NCBI RefSeq assembly: GCF_008086615.1 | Contig: NZ_RXYB01000007.1 | Location: forward strand, 62,001-126,000 | Direction of reading: 5' to 3' | From: Acetobacterium tundrae | GTDB lineage: Bacteria > Bacillota > Clostridia > Eubacteriales > Eubacteriaceae | DNA: 64,000 nt | Shown: piece by piece, positions 34,607 to 43,479 of the stretch | How positions within the stretch are numbered: the stretch's first letter is position 1 | How the letters are laid out: the number at the start of each line of letters is the position of its first letter | Position numbers and translations under genes: made by a program | The notes under the pieces: generated by a model | The model's database searches: none | Seen by the model: only the letters and a program-made list of their open reading frames with translations | What the model was told of the DNA's origin: nothing

Positions 34607-34642
34607 AAACTTCTTAATAAACTTCTTAATAAACTTCTTAAT
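34607..34642. repeat. 12-bp tandem repeat, three copies
   Basis: AAACTTCTTAAT occurs three times head to tail at 34607, 34619 and 34631. It directly abuts the metK remnant. In the remnant's frame it would encode a repeating FIKK unit, so it probably arose by slippage. The rest of 34267-34796 shows no gene. Confidence 0.85.
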
Positions 34643-34720
34643 AAAAGCTAAAAAAGCCAAAGGTCATTCAAACAATGGTTGAAGTTAAGTTGAAATTTAA
34701 AATCAATATTAACAACTTAG

Positions 34721-34749
34721 TTGACAACATTGAAAAAATATTATACAGT
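34721..34749 (+). promoter_or_regulatory. Probable promoter of the HTH/coiled-coil gene
   Basis: TTGACA (34721-34726) and TACAGT (34744-34749) are 17 bp apart. The palindrome CAACTTAGTTG (34713-34723) overlaps the -35 box and could be an operator. Confidence 0.55.
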
Positions 34750-34796
34750 AGTTACAAAATAGGAAATCCTATCAAATAGACGATTAGAGGAAAAAA

Positions 34797-35282
34797 ATGG
34801 AAGATGATTATTTAAGTATTAAAGAATTTTCAGTTCGTGCAGACGTAACACCGCAAGCAATTTACAAACGCTTAAACAACGATCTGACAGCTTACACTAA
34901 AGTTGTCAACGGAAAAAAGATGATTAACATCAGTGCTTTAACATTATTTACTGTTAAACCAGTTGACAATATTGTGCAACCGACCGATCAACCCGTTTGT
35001 GAAATGGAAAACCAGTTGTTGGCAACTATAAACAACGTCGTTGAAACATTAAATACGCAATTATTAGTTTTAACCAATCAATTAACAGAAAAAGATAAAC
35101 AGATTGCTGAAAAGGACAGGCAGATGGCAGAATTAAACGAACATTTACGTCAATCTAATACTATGAATGTCAATCAGCAAATCCTTCTGGGACGGCAGCA
35201 GGAAAAGCCAAGGATTGAGGAAATCAATCAAAATCAAGAGCCCGAAAAGCAAAGTTTCTGGAGCCATTTCAAAAGAAAATAG
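34797..35282 (+). CDS. HTH protein with C-terminal coiled coil (plasmid-replication-associated/DUF536-like)
   Basis: 161 residues. An N-terminal HTH (LSIKEFSVRADVTPQAIYKRL, about 5-26) is followed by a linker and a heptad-rich coiled coil (about 70-125, QLTEKDKQIAEKDRQMAEL). The layout resembles small HTH/coiled-coil proteins found beside plasmid rep genes. There is no replication gene nearby, so it may be a stray mobile-element protein or an orphan DNA-binding protein. GAGG precedes the ATG. Function not assigned. Confidence 0.65.
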   Translation: MEDDYLSIKEFSVRADVTPQAIYKRLNNDLTAYTKVVNGKKMINISALTLFTVKPVDNIVQPTDQPVCEMENQLLATINNVVETLNTQLLVLTNQLTEKDKQIAEKDRQMAELNEHLRQSNTMNVNQQILLGRQQEKPRIEEINQNQEPEKQSFWSHFKRK

Positions 35283-35439
35283 CGGCAATTGTTTATCAGT
35301 TTGATTCTTAAATAAATTGTTTATCTCGCGCTACAATATTCTTTTGAAATAAATTAAAACTATGATATAATAACAGATATTATTTTGTTGAATATTAATT
35401 ATTGAAAGTTACCAAATTTGGGAGGTAAACTAATATCAT

Positions 35440-36732
35440 ATGGGTAATTTAATAAATATAATCATCGTACTTTTACTTGTATCCATGAATGCCTTTTTCG
35501 TTGCCACCGAATTTTCGATGGTCAAAGTCAGAAAATCCAGACTGGAAACCTTAGTAACGGATGGAAATAGAAGTGCAAAATACGCTTTAAAAGTTGTCAG
35601 AGATCTAAACTCATACTTATCTGCCTGCCAGTTGGGAATAACTGTAGCGTCTCTGGGCTTAGGTTGGGTAGGAGAGCCGACTGTTGCAAATATGTTGGAA
35701 CCGCTGTTTCAATTGATGAATATGCCGGAAAATTTGGTCCATTCTGTTTCATTTATCATCGGCTTTTCGCTTATTACAACCTTTCATATCGTCCTTGGTG
35801 AATTATGCCCTAAGTCCCTGTCGATTTTATTTGCCGAAAGAATTGCTATCTTTACAGGCCTGCCTCTCATCCTTTTTTATAAAGCAACTTATCCGATCAT
35901 GTGGACTTTTAATCACAGTACCAACTTGATTTTAAAAGTATTTGGAGTCTCACAAGTTGATGAAGCTGATGAAGCACATACTGATGAAGAGATAAAACTA
36001 CTGGTCGAAGATAGTTATAAACATGGTTTAATTGATAAAACCGAATTGGCTCTTGTTGACAATATCTTTGATTTTACGGAAACAACGGTAAAAGATATTA
36101 TGATCCCACGTACCGATATGGCCTGTCTTTTTATTGAAGATTCTTTTGAAAAAATTGTCGCCTTTACCTTGAACAACCCCTTTACCAGGTATCCCATTTG
36201 TAAAGCCAGCAAAGATAATATTATCGGTTTTATTCATATCAAGGATTTATATAAGCAGCAGGTTGAGGGTACTCATAATATCGAAAGCGCGATACGTGAC
36301 GTTAACTTTGTTCGTGAATCGATGTCTATCAGTGAATTATTAAAATTATTTAAAAAACAAAAGTCCCAGATCGCTATCATTATTGATGAATATGGCGGAA
36401 CCTTTGGCCTGGTTACTGTTGAAGATATTTTAGAAGAAATTGTCGGAGAAATGCAGGATGAATTTGATATCGGCGTTGATGAAATTGTTAAAAATGAAGA
36501 TGGCAGCTACATTGTCAATGGTAAAGTTCTTATTGAAGACATAACCGACCTGTTGGGTATAAATAATGAAGTTGAAAATATTGATACCATTGGCGGATGG
36601 CTATATTCCCAGTTAAAATCATATCCCAAAGCAAATGACAAAGTCCTTTATGAAAATTACGAATTTACCATATTGAATTGCAGCAAAAAAAGGATCAACA
36701 CCATAAGGATTAAAAAAACACTTGCGAAATAA
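35440..36732 (+). CDS. CNNM/CorC family (hemolysin C-like) membrane protein
   Basis: 430 residues in the order DUF21/CNNM membrane domain (about 1-185, three or four helices), paired CBS domains (about 205-330; DIMIPRTDM and IIDEYGGTFGLVTVEDILEEIVGEMQDE) and a C-terminal CorC/HlyC domain (about 345-425). Family members export or regulate Mg2+ or Co2+; the haemolysin name is historical. GGGAGG lies upstream of the ATG at 35440. It stands alone. Confidence 0.9.
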   Translation: MGNLINIIIVLLLVSMNAFFVATEFSMVKVRKSRLETLVTDGNRSAKYALKVVRDLNSYLSACQLGITVASLGLGWVGEPTVANMLEPLFQLMNMPENLVHSVSFIIGFSLITTFHIVLGELCPKSLSILFAERIAIFTGLPLILFYKATYPIMWTFNHSTNLILKVFGVSQVDEADEAHTDEEIKLLVEDSYKHGLIDKTELALVDNIFDFTETTVKDIMIPRTDMACLFIEDSFEKIVAFTLNNPFTRYPICKASKDNIIGFIHIKDLYKQQVEGTHNIESAIRDVNFVRESMSISELLKLFKKQKSQIAIIIDEYGGTFGLVTVEDILEEIVGEMQDEFDIGVDEIVKNEDGSYIVNGKVLIEDITDLLGINNEVENIDTIGGWLYSQLKSYPKANDKVLYENYEFTILNCSKKRINTIRIKKTLAK

Positions 36733-36843
36733 TTAACGGTTGAAGCATATGCAAAAAATTTGGTTTTGCTCAAGGAACATTCTAAAACTTTTTCAAGTCT
36801 ACGGAATTGTTTGTTTGCATTATACTGTCTTTTTCTACACTAT

Positions 36844-36963
36844 TTATTTGACACTCATTCCAGTTTTGATGAATAAAAACATTCTATCAGCTGCATTTTT
36901 CAATAATTCTTTCGAATGATTGAAAGCATCATCCAATGTTATCTCGCCATTAAGAGTTGTCAT
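36844..36963 (-). pseudogene. Possible 3' gene remnant, unassigned
   Basis: On the minus strand a frame that stays open from about 37008 to the TAA at 36844 encodes ...LGSIMTTLNGEITLDDAFNH and about 30 more residues. Its protein-like composition resembles the C-terminal end of a longer protein, but there is no start or ribosome site and I cannot name the family. It lies directly after the activase gene. Confidence 0.3.
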
Positions 36964-37004
36964 GATGCTTCCCAGATTATCTGGCCAGAAAAGCCCGGCA
37001 TTAT

Positions 37005-37769
37005 TTACTCAGAAAACCGCTCCCGGGCAATTAAAGCTGCCCCAATAGCACCTGCGTATCTTCCCAGTTCCATTGGAATAACTTCTGTTTTCAATTTTCG
37101 AGACATCAGTTCCGCAAAATAGTTGCAATGACTAATCCCTCCGGTTAAAATCACCGGCTTCGACAGCCTGCATTTAAAACCTAGGGCGGCTACTTTTTTC
37201 GCCACAGAATCCACTACTCCCGCAGCAATATCCGCTTTCGCTCTTCCTTCACCCATAAAATTAATGACTTCCGACTCTGCAAATACCGTACAAAGTGAAC
37301 TAATCGAAATGGCATTTCCTTTTTGTGCCAGCTCAAACAGCTCATCAATGGTAAGTCCAAGCCGATTTGCCATAATCTCGATGAACTTTCCAGTACCCGC
37401 AGAGCATTTATCATTCATCAGGAAATCCGATACCGCCCCCTGCTCGACCGTAATCACTTTCGTATCCTGTCCTCCTACATCAACAATGCTGCAATCCTGA
37501 CCATACAGATGCAAGCCGCCTTTTGCATGGCAGGTTATTTCTGTTACAACGGCATCTGCATAGGCGACTGAAATACGACCATACCCGGTGGCTATGGTAT
37601 GGACGTCTTCGGAAGTGACATCAATCCCCTTTTCCAATAACATTTTCTGAATGGCGTTTGCGGTTTCCTTGCTGTTCCATCCAGTCGGGATCGAAAAATA
37701 ATAAAAATTATTTTTCAAAACTGCGATTTTAGATGCGGTGGATCCAATATCAATTCCAATATAATCCAT
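37005..37769 (-). CDS. ATP-dependent activase of a 2-hydroxyacyl-CoA-dehydratase-type enzyme (ASKHA, HgdC/BcrAD-like)
   Basis: 254 residues of the BadF/BcrAD ASKHA ATPase family. The phosphate-1 loop is IGIDIGSTASKIAV, the adenosine motif is LTGGISHCNYF, and the two Cys that bind the dimer-bridging [4Fe-4S] cluster are C122 (NDKCSAGTGKF) and C160 (SSLCTVFAESE). It should transfer one electron at low potential to its partner, driven by ATP. CAGGAG precedes the ATG at 37769. It is the third gene of the operon with the double-cubane-type reductase and DUF3343. Confidence 0.92.
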   Translation of the reverse strand: MDYIGIDIGSTASKIAVLKNNFYYFSIPTGWNSKETANAIQKMLLEKGIDVTSEDVHTIATGYGRISVAYADAVVTEITCHAKGGLHLYGQDCSIVDVGGQDTKVITVEQGAVSDFLMNDKCSAGTGKFIEIMANRLGLTIDELFELAQKGNAISISSLCTVFAESEVINFMGEGRAKADIAAGVVDSVAKKVAALGFKCRLSKPVILTGGISHCNYFAELMSRKLKTEVIPMELGRYAGAIGAALIARERFSE

Positions 37770-37799
37770 GCCATACTCCTGTTTCTAATTTTTAAATTT

Positions 37800-38057
37800 C
37801 TAGCAGAATTTATGTCGATTGCTGTCAAAGCTCTGCTCTATATGAACGATATCCAAAATATCCATCTGGTATTCTGCAATGTATTTACGTATTACTTCCT
37901 GATCTTCTGCCAAAAACATTAACGATATTCCGCAGGAAGTGCTTGCACTGCGAGGTGTTGGTGCAATAACAGTACGGATCTTTTTTTCTTTTAACCCCTG
38001 GTATAAAGCCATCCCACTGGTATGATTTCGAAATAATATATAATGCTGTGTTTCCAT
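37800..38057 (-). CDS. DUF3343 protein, putative Se/S carrier-like
   Basis: 85 residues. METQHYILFRNHTSGMALYQG at the start and TPRSASTSCGISLMF in the middle are typical of DUF3343, with one conserved Cys. The family is often found near selenium or sulfur metabolism genes and next to 2-hydroxyacyl-CoA dehydratase homologues. The ATG at 38057 begins 1 bp after the reductase stop, so the pair is tightly coupled. It may help in cluster assembly or sulfur delivery (inference). Confidence 0.82.
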   Translation of the reverse strand: METQHYILFRNHTSGMALYQGLKEKKIRTVIAPTPRSASTSCGISLMFLAEDQEVIRKYIAEYQMDILDIVHIEQSFDSNRHKFC

Positions 38058-38058
38058 T

Positions 38059-39333
38059 TTATTTTGACAGCATCTCGACAAATGCACCGATTCTGGTACT
38101 CAATTGCTGTGCATCACTGTCTGTATAATCTGTTTCAATGCCTAAAATCGGAATACCGGCTTCTTTCAGAGCACGTTCAACTTTGTATCCTTCGGTATCA
38201 TAAAGCTCACAGAACTTCAGATTGACATCAATAACGCCATCTGCTTTGTATTCTTTTGCAAGACGAATAATATCATCAATTCGCTTATCGTTTGGAGTAA
38301 AGCATGCACAATTGATATTCATATAACGTTCCGCCAAAGCTTCCGCTTGACCATCAATTGTTGTTGCCGTCTCATCAACCGGGTGTTCAAAATAGCGAAT
38401 TCCGGTACACATTTCTTCCCCAACAACTGCCGCCCCGGACGTTTCAATAATATGATGAAGTTTCCAGTTTGGAATTGCCAATGGGGTACCAGTCAACAGA
38501 ATTCTCTTCGTCCCTTTAGGGAATACACTGACACCTTCTTTTACTCGTTGGTCTAATTCATCACATAACTTATTAACCTTCTCTGTGAAACGGGTGGGAT
38601 CATCATAAAAGGCAATCTGGGAAATCACTAGGACATCTTTTCCACTGATTGGAATATTCTCATTTTTTCGCAAATCATATAATCTTGCCAATGCTGTCCG
38701 TTTGGCATTAATTAATCGAATGCTGTCTGCCAGAGATTCTTCCGTTACTTTATTGCCGGTAAAATCTTCGACAACTTTTATGAAATCCCTAATCTCTTCA
38801 GCCCATGCTAAAATATCTTTCCGGCGTTTCATTTGCGGTAGATTCATGACATGCATCGGTACATCTTCACCTAAAATCTCATAGGCTTTTTTCTTGCCAT
38901 CACAGGTGGTTTCACCGACAAACATATCTGCGATTCGGAAGAATGGACATGTTCGATCTAATCTTGCCCCAACGGAAGCTTTAATTAATGGACAGGTGTT
39001 GACTGGCAATACTTTTTCGCCCCCCGGCACCCAAAACTGCGAGCCCCCGCAAAGACCTGTTGCAATCGCTCCGGCTGCAAAGACAACTTCATCCGGCACA
39101 TAAAGACAGAATGTACCAAATACTTTCCCACCTTTTTTCTGATGTTCGATGAGTTCCGCCGGACGGACCCCATGAATCTCAGCTACGACAAAATTAAAAT
39201 AGTCCATCGCCTCTGGACGATTTTCCTGTGTTAAATACACATCACCAAATGCCTGAGGAAGGATCTCGCACAATTGATTGTGCATTTCAACATCCATTCC
39301 CAGATCTTCCCACATTTTTAAATAGTCTGCCAT
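38059..39333 (-). CDS. 2-hydroxyacyl-CoA dehydratase family, double-cubane-cluster-type reductase (DCCP/YjiM-like)
   Basis: 424 residues, a single subunit of the HgdB/BcrC family. Conserved Cys lie in FGTFCLYV, LCGGSQ, NTCPLIKASVG, RTCPFFRIAD, GETTCDGKKK, EEMCTG, INCACF and KFCELYDTEG. A single-polypeptide form with an activase and without an A/B subunit pair is the pattern of double-cubane cluster proteins, which hold an [8Fe-9S]-type cluster and reduce small molecules such as acetylene in vitro. The ATG at 39333 follows AAGGAG; an in-frame TTG at 39351 lies ahead of that site. The physiological substrate is unknown. Confidence 0.88.
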   Translation of the reverse strand: MADYLKMWEDLGMDVEMHNQLCEILPQAFGDVYLTQENRPEAMDYFNFVVAEIHGVRPAELIEHQKKGGKVFGTFCLYVPDEVVFAAGAIATGLCGGSQFWVPGGEKVLPVNTCPLIKASVGARLDRTCPFFRIADMFVGETTCDGKKKAYEILGEDVPMHVMNLPQMKRRKDILAWAEEIRDFIKVVEDFTGNKVTEESLADSIRLINAKRTALARLYDLRKNENIPISGKDVLVISQIAFYDDPTRFTEKVNKLCDELDQRVKEGVSVFPKGTKRILLTGTPLAIPNWKLHHIIETSGAAVVGEEMCTGIRYFEHPVDETATTIDGQAEALAERYMNINCACFTPNDKRIDDIIRLAKEYKADGVIDVNLKFCELYDTEGYKVERALKEAGIPILGIETDYTDSDAQQLSTRIGAFVEMLSK

Positions 39334-39698
39334 TACAAATTTCTCCTTCAATTTTTTTTATTTTATAAAACTGGATTTGTTTTAACTAAATATTATTACT
39401 ACTGTCATACCATTTTTTTTCTCTGTTAAATAAATATAGTTAATGTGATTCTACCTTTTTTATTAGTTTTTTGCAACTATATTTGTATTTAAGCAATAAG
39501 TTTCAGCGATTTTGATGCCTTATACTCCGTAAAAAAAGCAACACACTTATTTCCCGCATTTTGCTTTTTTGTTAACGGGCAAACCATATTAATAATCGGT
39601 AGTTTCCAGTGAATAATAACTCTTACAAGAAACACAGGAAATATGGTATTATAACAATAATAGCACTTATGACAATTTACAATGATTCGAGGAAATAA
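39334..39698. other. Divergent intergenic region
   Basis: No gene seen. It should hold the promoters of the reductase operon (minus) and the methyltransferase-like gene (plus). The sequence is very AT-rich and I could not pick a clear promoter. Confidence 0.4.
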
Positions 39699-40718
39699 AT
39701 GATTCAATTTGATAAAAACAGAGAACTGGAAATGGCAATAAATAACCTTATTTGCTCCATGGTTGATATGGATGACTACGTCACCGCTATTCTAAACTAT
39801 ACCGAAAAGGTTCTGACTCCCCAAAAGGAAAAGGAACTGATCGAAATATTAAAAAAATATCATGTTCCTCATGACAGTTTGAAATTCAATTTGAAACGCC
39901 TGACTGAAAATCCCTATTTCAGAGACATCAAACTGGACAAAGTGGCTACTGAGACCGTGAAGTATCAAACTATCACCATCAAGAAAAGAACTTTAATGAG
40001 CATGAATTTCCATCAGCCTTTGGGAAAATATCTGTTTCACCAGCATCCCATCGGATACTTTGAAAAAGACATTGATATGCCCGTCCTGACGGAAGACGGG
40101 TCCGTATGGATGTCTCCTGCCATCAGTGAACTAGAAAGCATGCAAGCCGGAATTGAAAAAGGGGTTGGAAAATGTCTCACCATGGGGCTTGGAATCGGAT
40201 TCCTCCCCTATCTCTGGCTCCAGAAAGATAACGTTGAAAGTGTAACGATCGTTGAAATCAACCAGGACATCATCGATTTATTCGAAAAATACATCCGACC
40301 ACAATTTAAAACCGATAAAAAGCTTGAGATCATCCATGGTGATGCTTTCGACTATTATAATGAGAAGTTTCTGAATCAGTTCGACTATGTCTATCTGGAT
40401 TTCTGGGAATCCAGCGGTGACGGTTTGGGATTTTACACAAGGCTGATGCAAATAAAACGCGACTTTCCTCATGTCGATTTCTGGATCGAGGACTCAATGC
40501 TTTACGATGTGAAATACATTGTCGCCCCCTATCTTTACGCCGTCTATGCCGGTGATAGTATCACTGAATTCATTGCCTCAATGGATGGCGATTTGAGGGA
40601 ACTTGCCAAGAAGGTAAACCGGTACTTCAAGGCACGAAACGATGTGATCAGAACGGAAGATGAATTGCTGGGTATCATCCATGATAAGGATGTTTTGAGG
40701 GCGATCCTTGCCCAATAA
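39699..40718 (+). CDS. Spermidine-synthase/SAM-methyltransferase-like protein
   Basis: 339 residues. Residues 1-130 are a helical region of unknown type. The Rossmann part (about 150-270) has the SAM-type loop CLTMGLGIGFLPYLW, the acidic strand end TIVEINQDII and IIHGDAFDYY...FDYVYLDFW, as in spermidine synthases and spermidine-synthase-like methyltransferases. The aminopropyl-transfer residues cannot be confirmed. GAGGAAATAA precedes the ATG. It stands alone and converges on the ABC permease gene. Function not assigned beyond the fold. Confidence 0.7.
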   Translation: MIQFDKNRELEMAINNLICSMVDMDDYVTAILNYTEKVLTPQKEKELIEILKKYHVPHDSLKFNLKRLTENPYFRDIKLDKVATETVKYQTITIKKRTLMSMNFHQPLGKYLFHQHPIGYFEKDIDMPVLTEDGSVWMSPAISELESMQAGIEKGVGKCLTMGLGIGFLPYLWLQKDNVESVTIVEINQDIIDLFEKYIRPQFKTDKKLEIIHGDAFDYYNEKFLNQFDYVYLDFWESSGDGLGFYTRLMQIKRDFPHVDFWIEDSMLYDVKYIVAPYLYAVYAGDSITEFIASMDGDLRELAKKVNRYFKARNDVIRTEDELLGIIHDKDVLRAILAQ

Positions 40719-40749
40719 AATGCATTGATTTCGTTTTATGACAGCACTT

Positions 40750-43479
40750 TCATTCTCTATTTTTAAGCACTTCCGCCGGTTTCATTTTCTGCAGTCTTCC
40801 CGTTAAAATCCAATTTATTCCCAGATAGCAAAGCATCACACCGGCATAGATCGCGATATACACTTGCCATGAAAAAGAAAAATCCATGCCGCATGCTACA
40901 TTTGCGATTAAATAGGGATACATTAAATCCATTGCTTTTTTGGCAAGTGGGATGCAGAATGCCGCTGCTACCGCGACCATAATAAAATTGCCATCCAGAT
41001 ATAGTTTCTGTATTTCTTTTTGCCTGAATCCAAATATCTTCATCAGTGATATATTAAACGCTGAGCGATCCACCATGACCTTCATCATCAAATACATCAC
41101 GACCACGAAGATAATCACTGAAACACTGATAAGACTTACAACCATTGGCCTCATCTGATTAATGAATACTTCTGAATTCCTGACGATATCATTTTTAGTT
41201 GTGGTTGCATATAGTTTTCCTGAATCAATATTTAAATCTTTGTCAGAAAAAACGACATTGTAATAACCCTCTTTTTGATTAAACAGTTCTCGCATATCAT
41301 CTATATCCATAAAGACATATAATCCAACGGAATATGGTACGATGCGGTCAATTGTAAAAGCATAATCAATATTTTTTACGTCATCAGTGAGAACCAGCTT
41401 TTCTCCCACTGAAAGATGGTATTTTGTTGCCACCGATTGTGATATGGTAACATTATTCTTTCCTTTCGCCACATTAAAATCAAAGTATTTATTATCTTGA
41501 TCCATTCCCAGAAGGGTAACGTTAAGATCATATCCGTACGCTTCCTTTTTTAAACTTTCGGCATAGCCGGCTTCTCCCCCTTCCGGCACTTCTTTTGTGG
41601 GATACTTGTAAGAATACATATATTCATAGGTCGTATCCGCCTTACTATTGCTGCTCATATTGTTGCAGAGCACATAGCAATCAACTCCCATCATCAAAAT
41701 CAATAAAGCAATAAACATTCCAAAGACTACGGTAAAACTGGTTCTGATTTCACGAAGAAACTGCCTGATTTGGAAACGTCGTATAAATTTTATATTTCCC
41801 AAATTCACATTACTGATCTTATTCTGTTTCTGCTCATTACGAATCATTTTAAGTGCTGGTTGCGATAATTTTTTATTAATTACCAAGTAGTTCACAATGA
41901 TTGCAACAAGTGATGGCATCACAATGCCGTATAGCAGCAAATAGACAGGGTATACTGTGTTAAGAACCGGCAGTGAATAATAACTTGCCGTGTCAACGGA
42001 TTGAACACCAACGCCCATCGGGCTAAATCCAATGATCATTCCAATCATTCCGGCAAAAAAGGTAATCATGACAGGCAGTGTCAGATAATGTTTCATCAGC
42101 TGTTTACTGGTCGCTCCAAGTGCATATAAAGTTCCAATAATTGTGCTGTCCTTTTCTATTCCATGGATAACGAAAACGGATATTACATATGTAAATAAAA
42201 CCATTATAATCACTCCGGCTACCATTCCGGCATATTTATTAATCATCACATCATTGACGGATGCTCCAATTCTGGGATTATTCCCTTTTTCCACAAACTG
42301 CGTCAAATTATCAATGTCTACCGTAAAATATTCATTCATTAATTTTTCTGTTTTGTTCTTTAATTCACTTACTCCATCTGCCAGCTCTTTTGAACTGTTT
42401 GCTGCATCTTCTTCCGCATTCGTGTATGTTTCTGTTCCTTCTTTAAAATCTTTCAGACTGTTCAGTTCTTTTAATGCTGCTTTCGTTTGAAGAGCGGTAC
42501 TGGAATTACTACTCCCATCGATTATGTTATTCAGAATCGCTTGATAATTATCTTCGGTCAATTCTGTTCCCAATCCATAAGCCGAAAGCGTCTTTGAAGT
42601 TTCCTGCAAAGACTGTTTAAAAATCGCTGAAGCACCGTTTTTTAGCTCTTCATTGTTGCTTTCCAGTTCAATCAATCCCCTGCTGAGTTTATTCGTTCCA
42701 TCTGACAGTTCGCTTATTGCCTGCTGAGTTTCTGTTTTTGATTTTTCCAGTTCATCCAACATTTCCAAAAAATACGTATCCGTCACTTTGCTTCTGTCAA
42801 TTTTTAGCTTAGCCAAAAGGTCTTTAAGTTCATCCGCAGTCATTATCCCATTTAGACGATAACTATACACACATTCTTCTGATTTTGATGCGTTTCCATT
42901 TTCTTTCAATTGATCATATTGTGCCGCACTGACAAATCCAGTTCCAAAGCCGGCACTCTCCACCGATGAGTCGGTCATCTTTTTTAAGGCCGCATCATAA
43001 TCCGGTGACGAACCTATTCCCGTCACCCTGAATAGCTTTCCGCCTATTTCAATTTCACTTCCTACCGAAAAATCATTTTTTTGAGCGTAGTGCTTTTCCA
43101 GAACAATTTCGTCCTTATCAACAGCCAGACTTCCTTCATCCAGTTCAATGCGATTTATTTGATCTCTGTTTTTATAGATTCGGACTGTTGATCCATTCGC
43201 CAACGCATAATCCAGATAGAATTCTTTTTCTAAAGAAATCCCTTTGTTCTGCAATTGTTCAATCGTATTTTCCTCCAAAGGAATAAAAACAGTAAATTGT
43301 CCGTCTTCGACCTGATTTCTGTCTGCCGCTTCATTAACGTTTACAACCACGGTGTCCGCCGCCCCGACCAGGCTTATGATTAAATACATTCCGACAGTAA
43401 TAAGTAAAAACAAAGCAAAATAGCGAAAGAAATTTACCTTTAGATCTCGAAAAATTCGTTTATTTAACACCCTCTGCAT
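40750..43479 (-). CDS. ABC transporter permease, FtsX/MacB-like
   Basis: 909 residues. One helix near the N-terminus is followed by a large extracytoplasmic domain (about 40-410) with a coiled-coil segment (ELEKSKTETQQAISELSDGTNKL). A FtsX core with three helices (about 425-540), a second external domain and a last three-helix FtsX core (about 780-900) follow. The LPKLK-type end KMKPAEVLKNRE is typical. It begins directly after the ATPase stop codon with no gap. It is probably an exporter or lipid/peptide extractor for toxic compounds under TetR control. Confidence 0.88.
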   Translation of the reverse strand: MQRVLNKRIFRDLKVNFFRYFALFLLITVGMYLIISLVGAADTVVVNVNEAADRNQVEDGQFTVFIPLEENTIEQLQNKGISLEKEFYLDYALANGSTVRIYKNRDQINRIELDEGSLAVDKDEIVLEKHYAQKNDFSVGSEIEIGGKLFRVTGIGSSPDYDAALKKMTDSSVESAGFGTGFVSAAQYDQLKENGNASKSEECVYSYRLNGIMTADELKDLLAKLKIDRSKVTDTYFLEMLDELEKSKTETQQAISELSDGTNKLSRGLIELESNNEELKNGASAIFKQSLQETSKTLSAYGLGTELTEDNYQAILNNIIDGSSNSSTALQTKAALKELNSLKDFKEGTETYTNAEEDAANSSKELADGVSELKNKTEKLMNEYFTVDIDNLTQFVEKGNNPRIGASVNDVMINKYAGMVAGVIIMVLFTYVISVFVIHGIEKDSTIIGTLYALGATSKQLMKHYLTLPVMITFFAGMIGMIIGFSPMGVGVQSVDTASYYSLPVLNTVYPVYLLLYGIVMPSLVAIIVNYLVINKKLSQPALKMIRNEQKQNKISNVNLGNIKFIRRFQIRQFLREIRTSFTVVFGMFIALLILMMGVDCYVLCNNMSSNSKADTTYEYMYSYKYPTKEVPEGGEAGYAESLKKEAYGYDLNVTLLGMDQDNKYFDFNVAKGKNNVTISQSVATKYHLSVGEKLVLTDDVKNIDYAFTIDRIVPYSVGLYVFMDIDDMRELFNQKEGYYNVVFSDKDLNIDSGKLYATTTKNDIVRNSEVFINQMRPMVVSLISVSVIIFVVVMYLMMKVMVDRSAFNISLMKIFGFRQKEIQKLYLDGNFIMVAVAAAFCIPLAKKAMDLMYPYLIANVACGMDFSFSWQVYIAIYAGVMLCYLGINWILTGRLQKMKPAEVLKNRE

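Noticed and set aside
34607-34642. Start of a CRISPR array
   Set aside because: The 12-bp units are directly adjacent with no spacers, and no cas genes are in the window.
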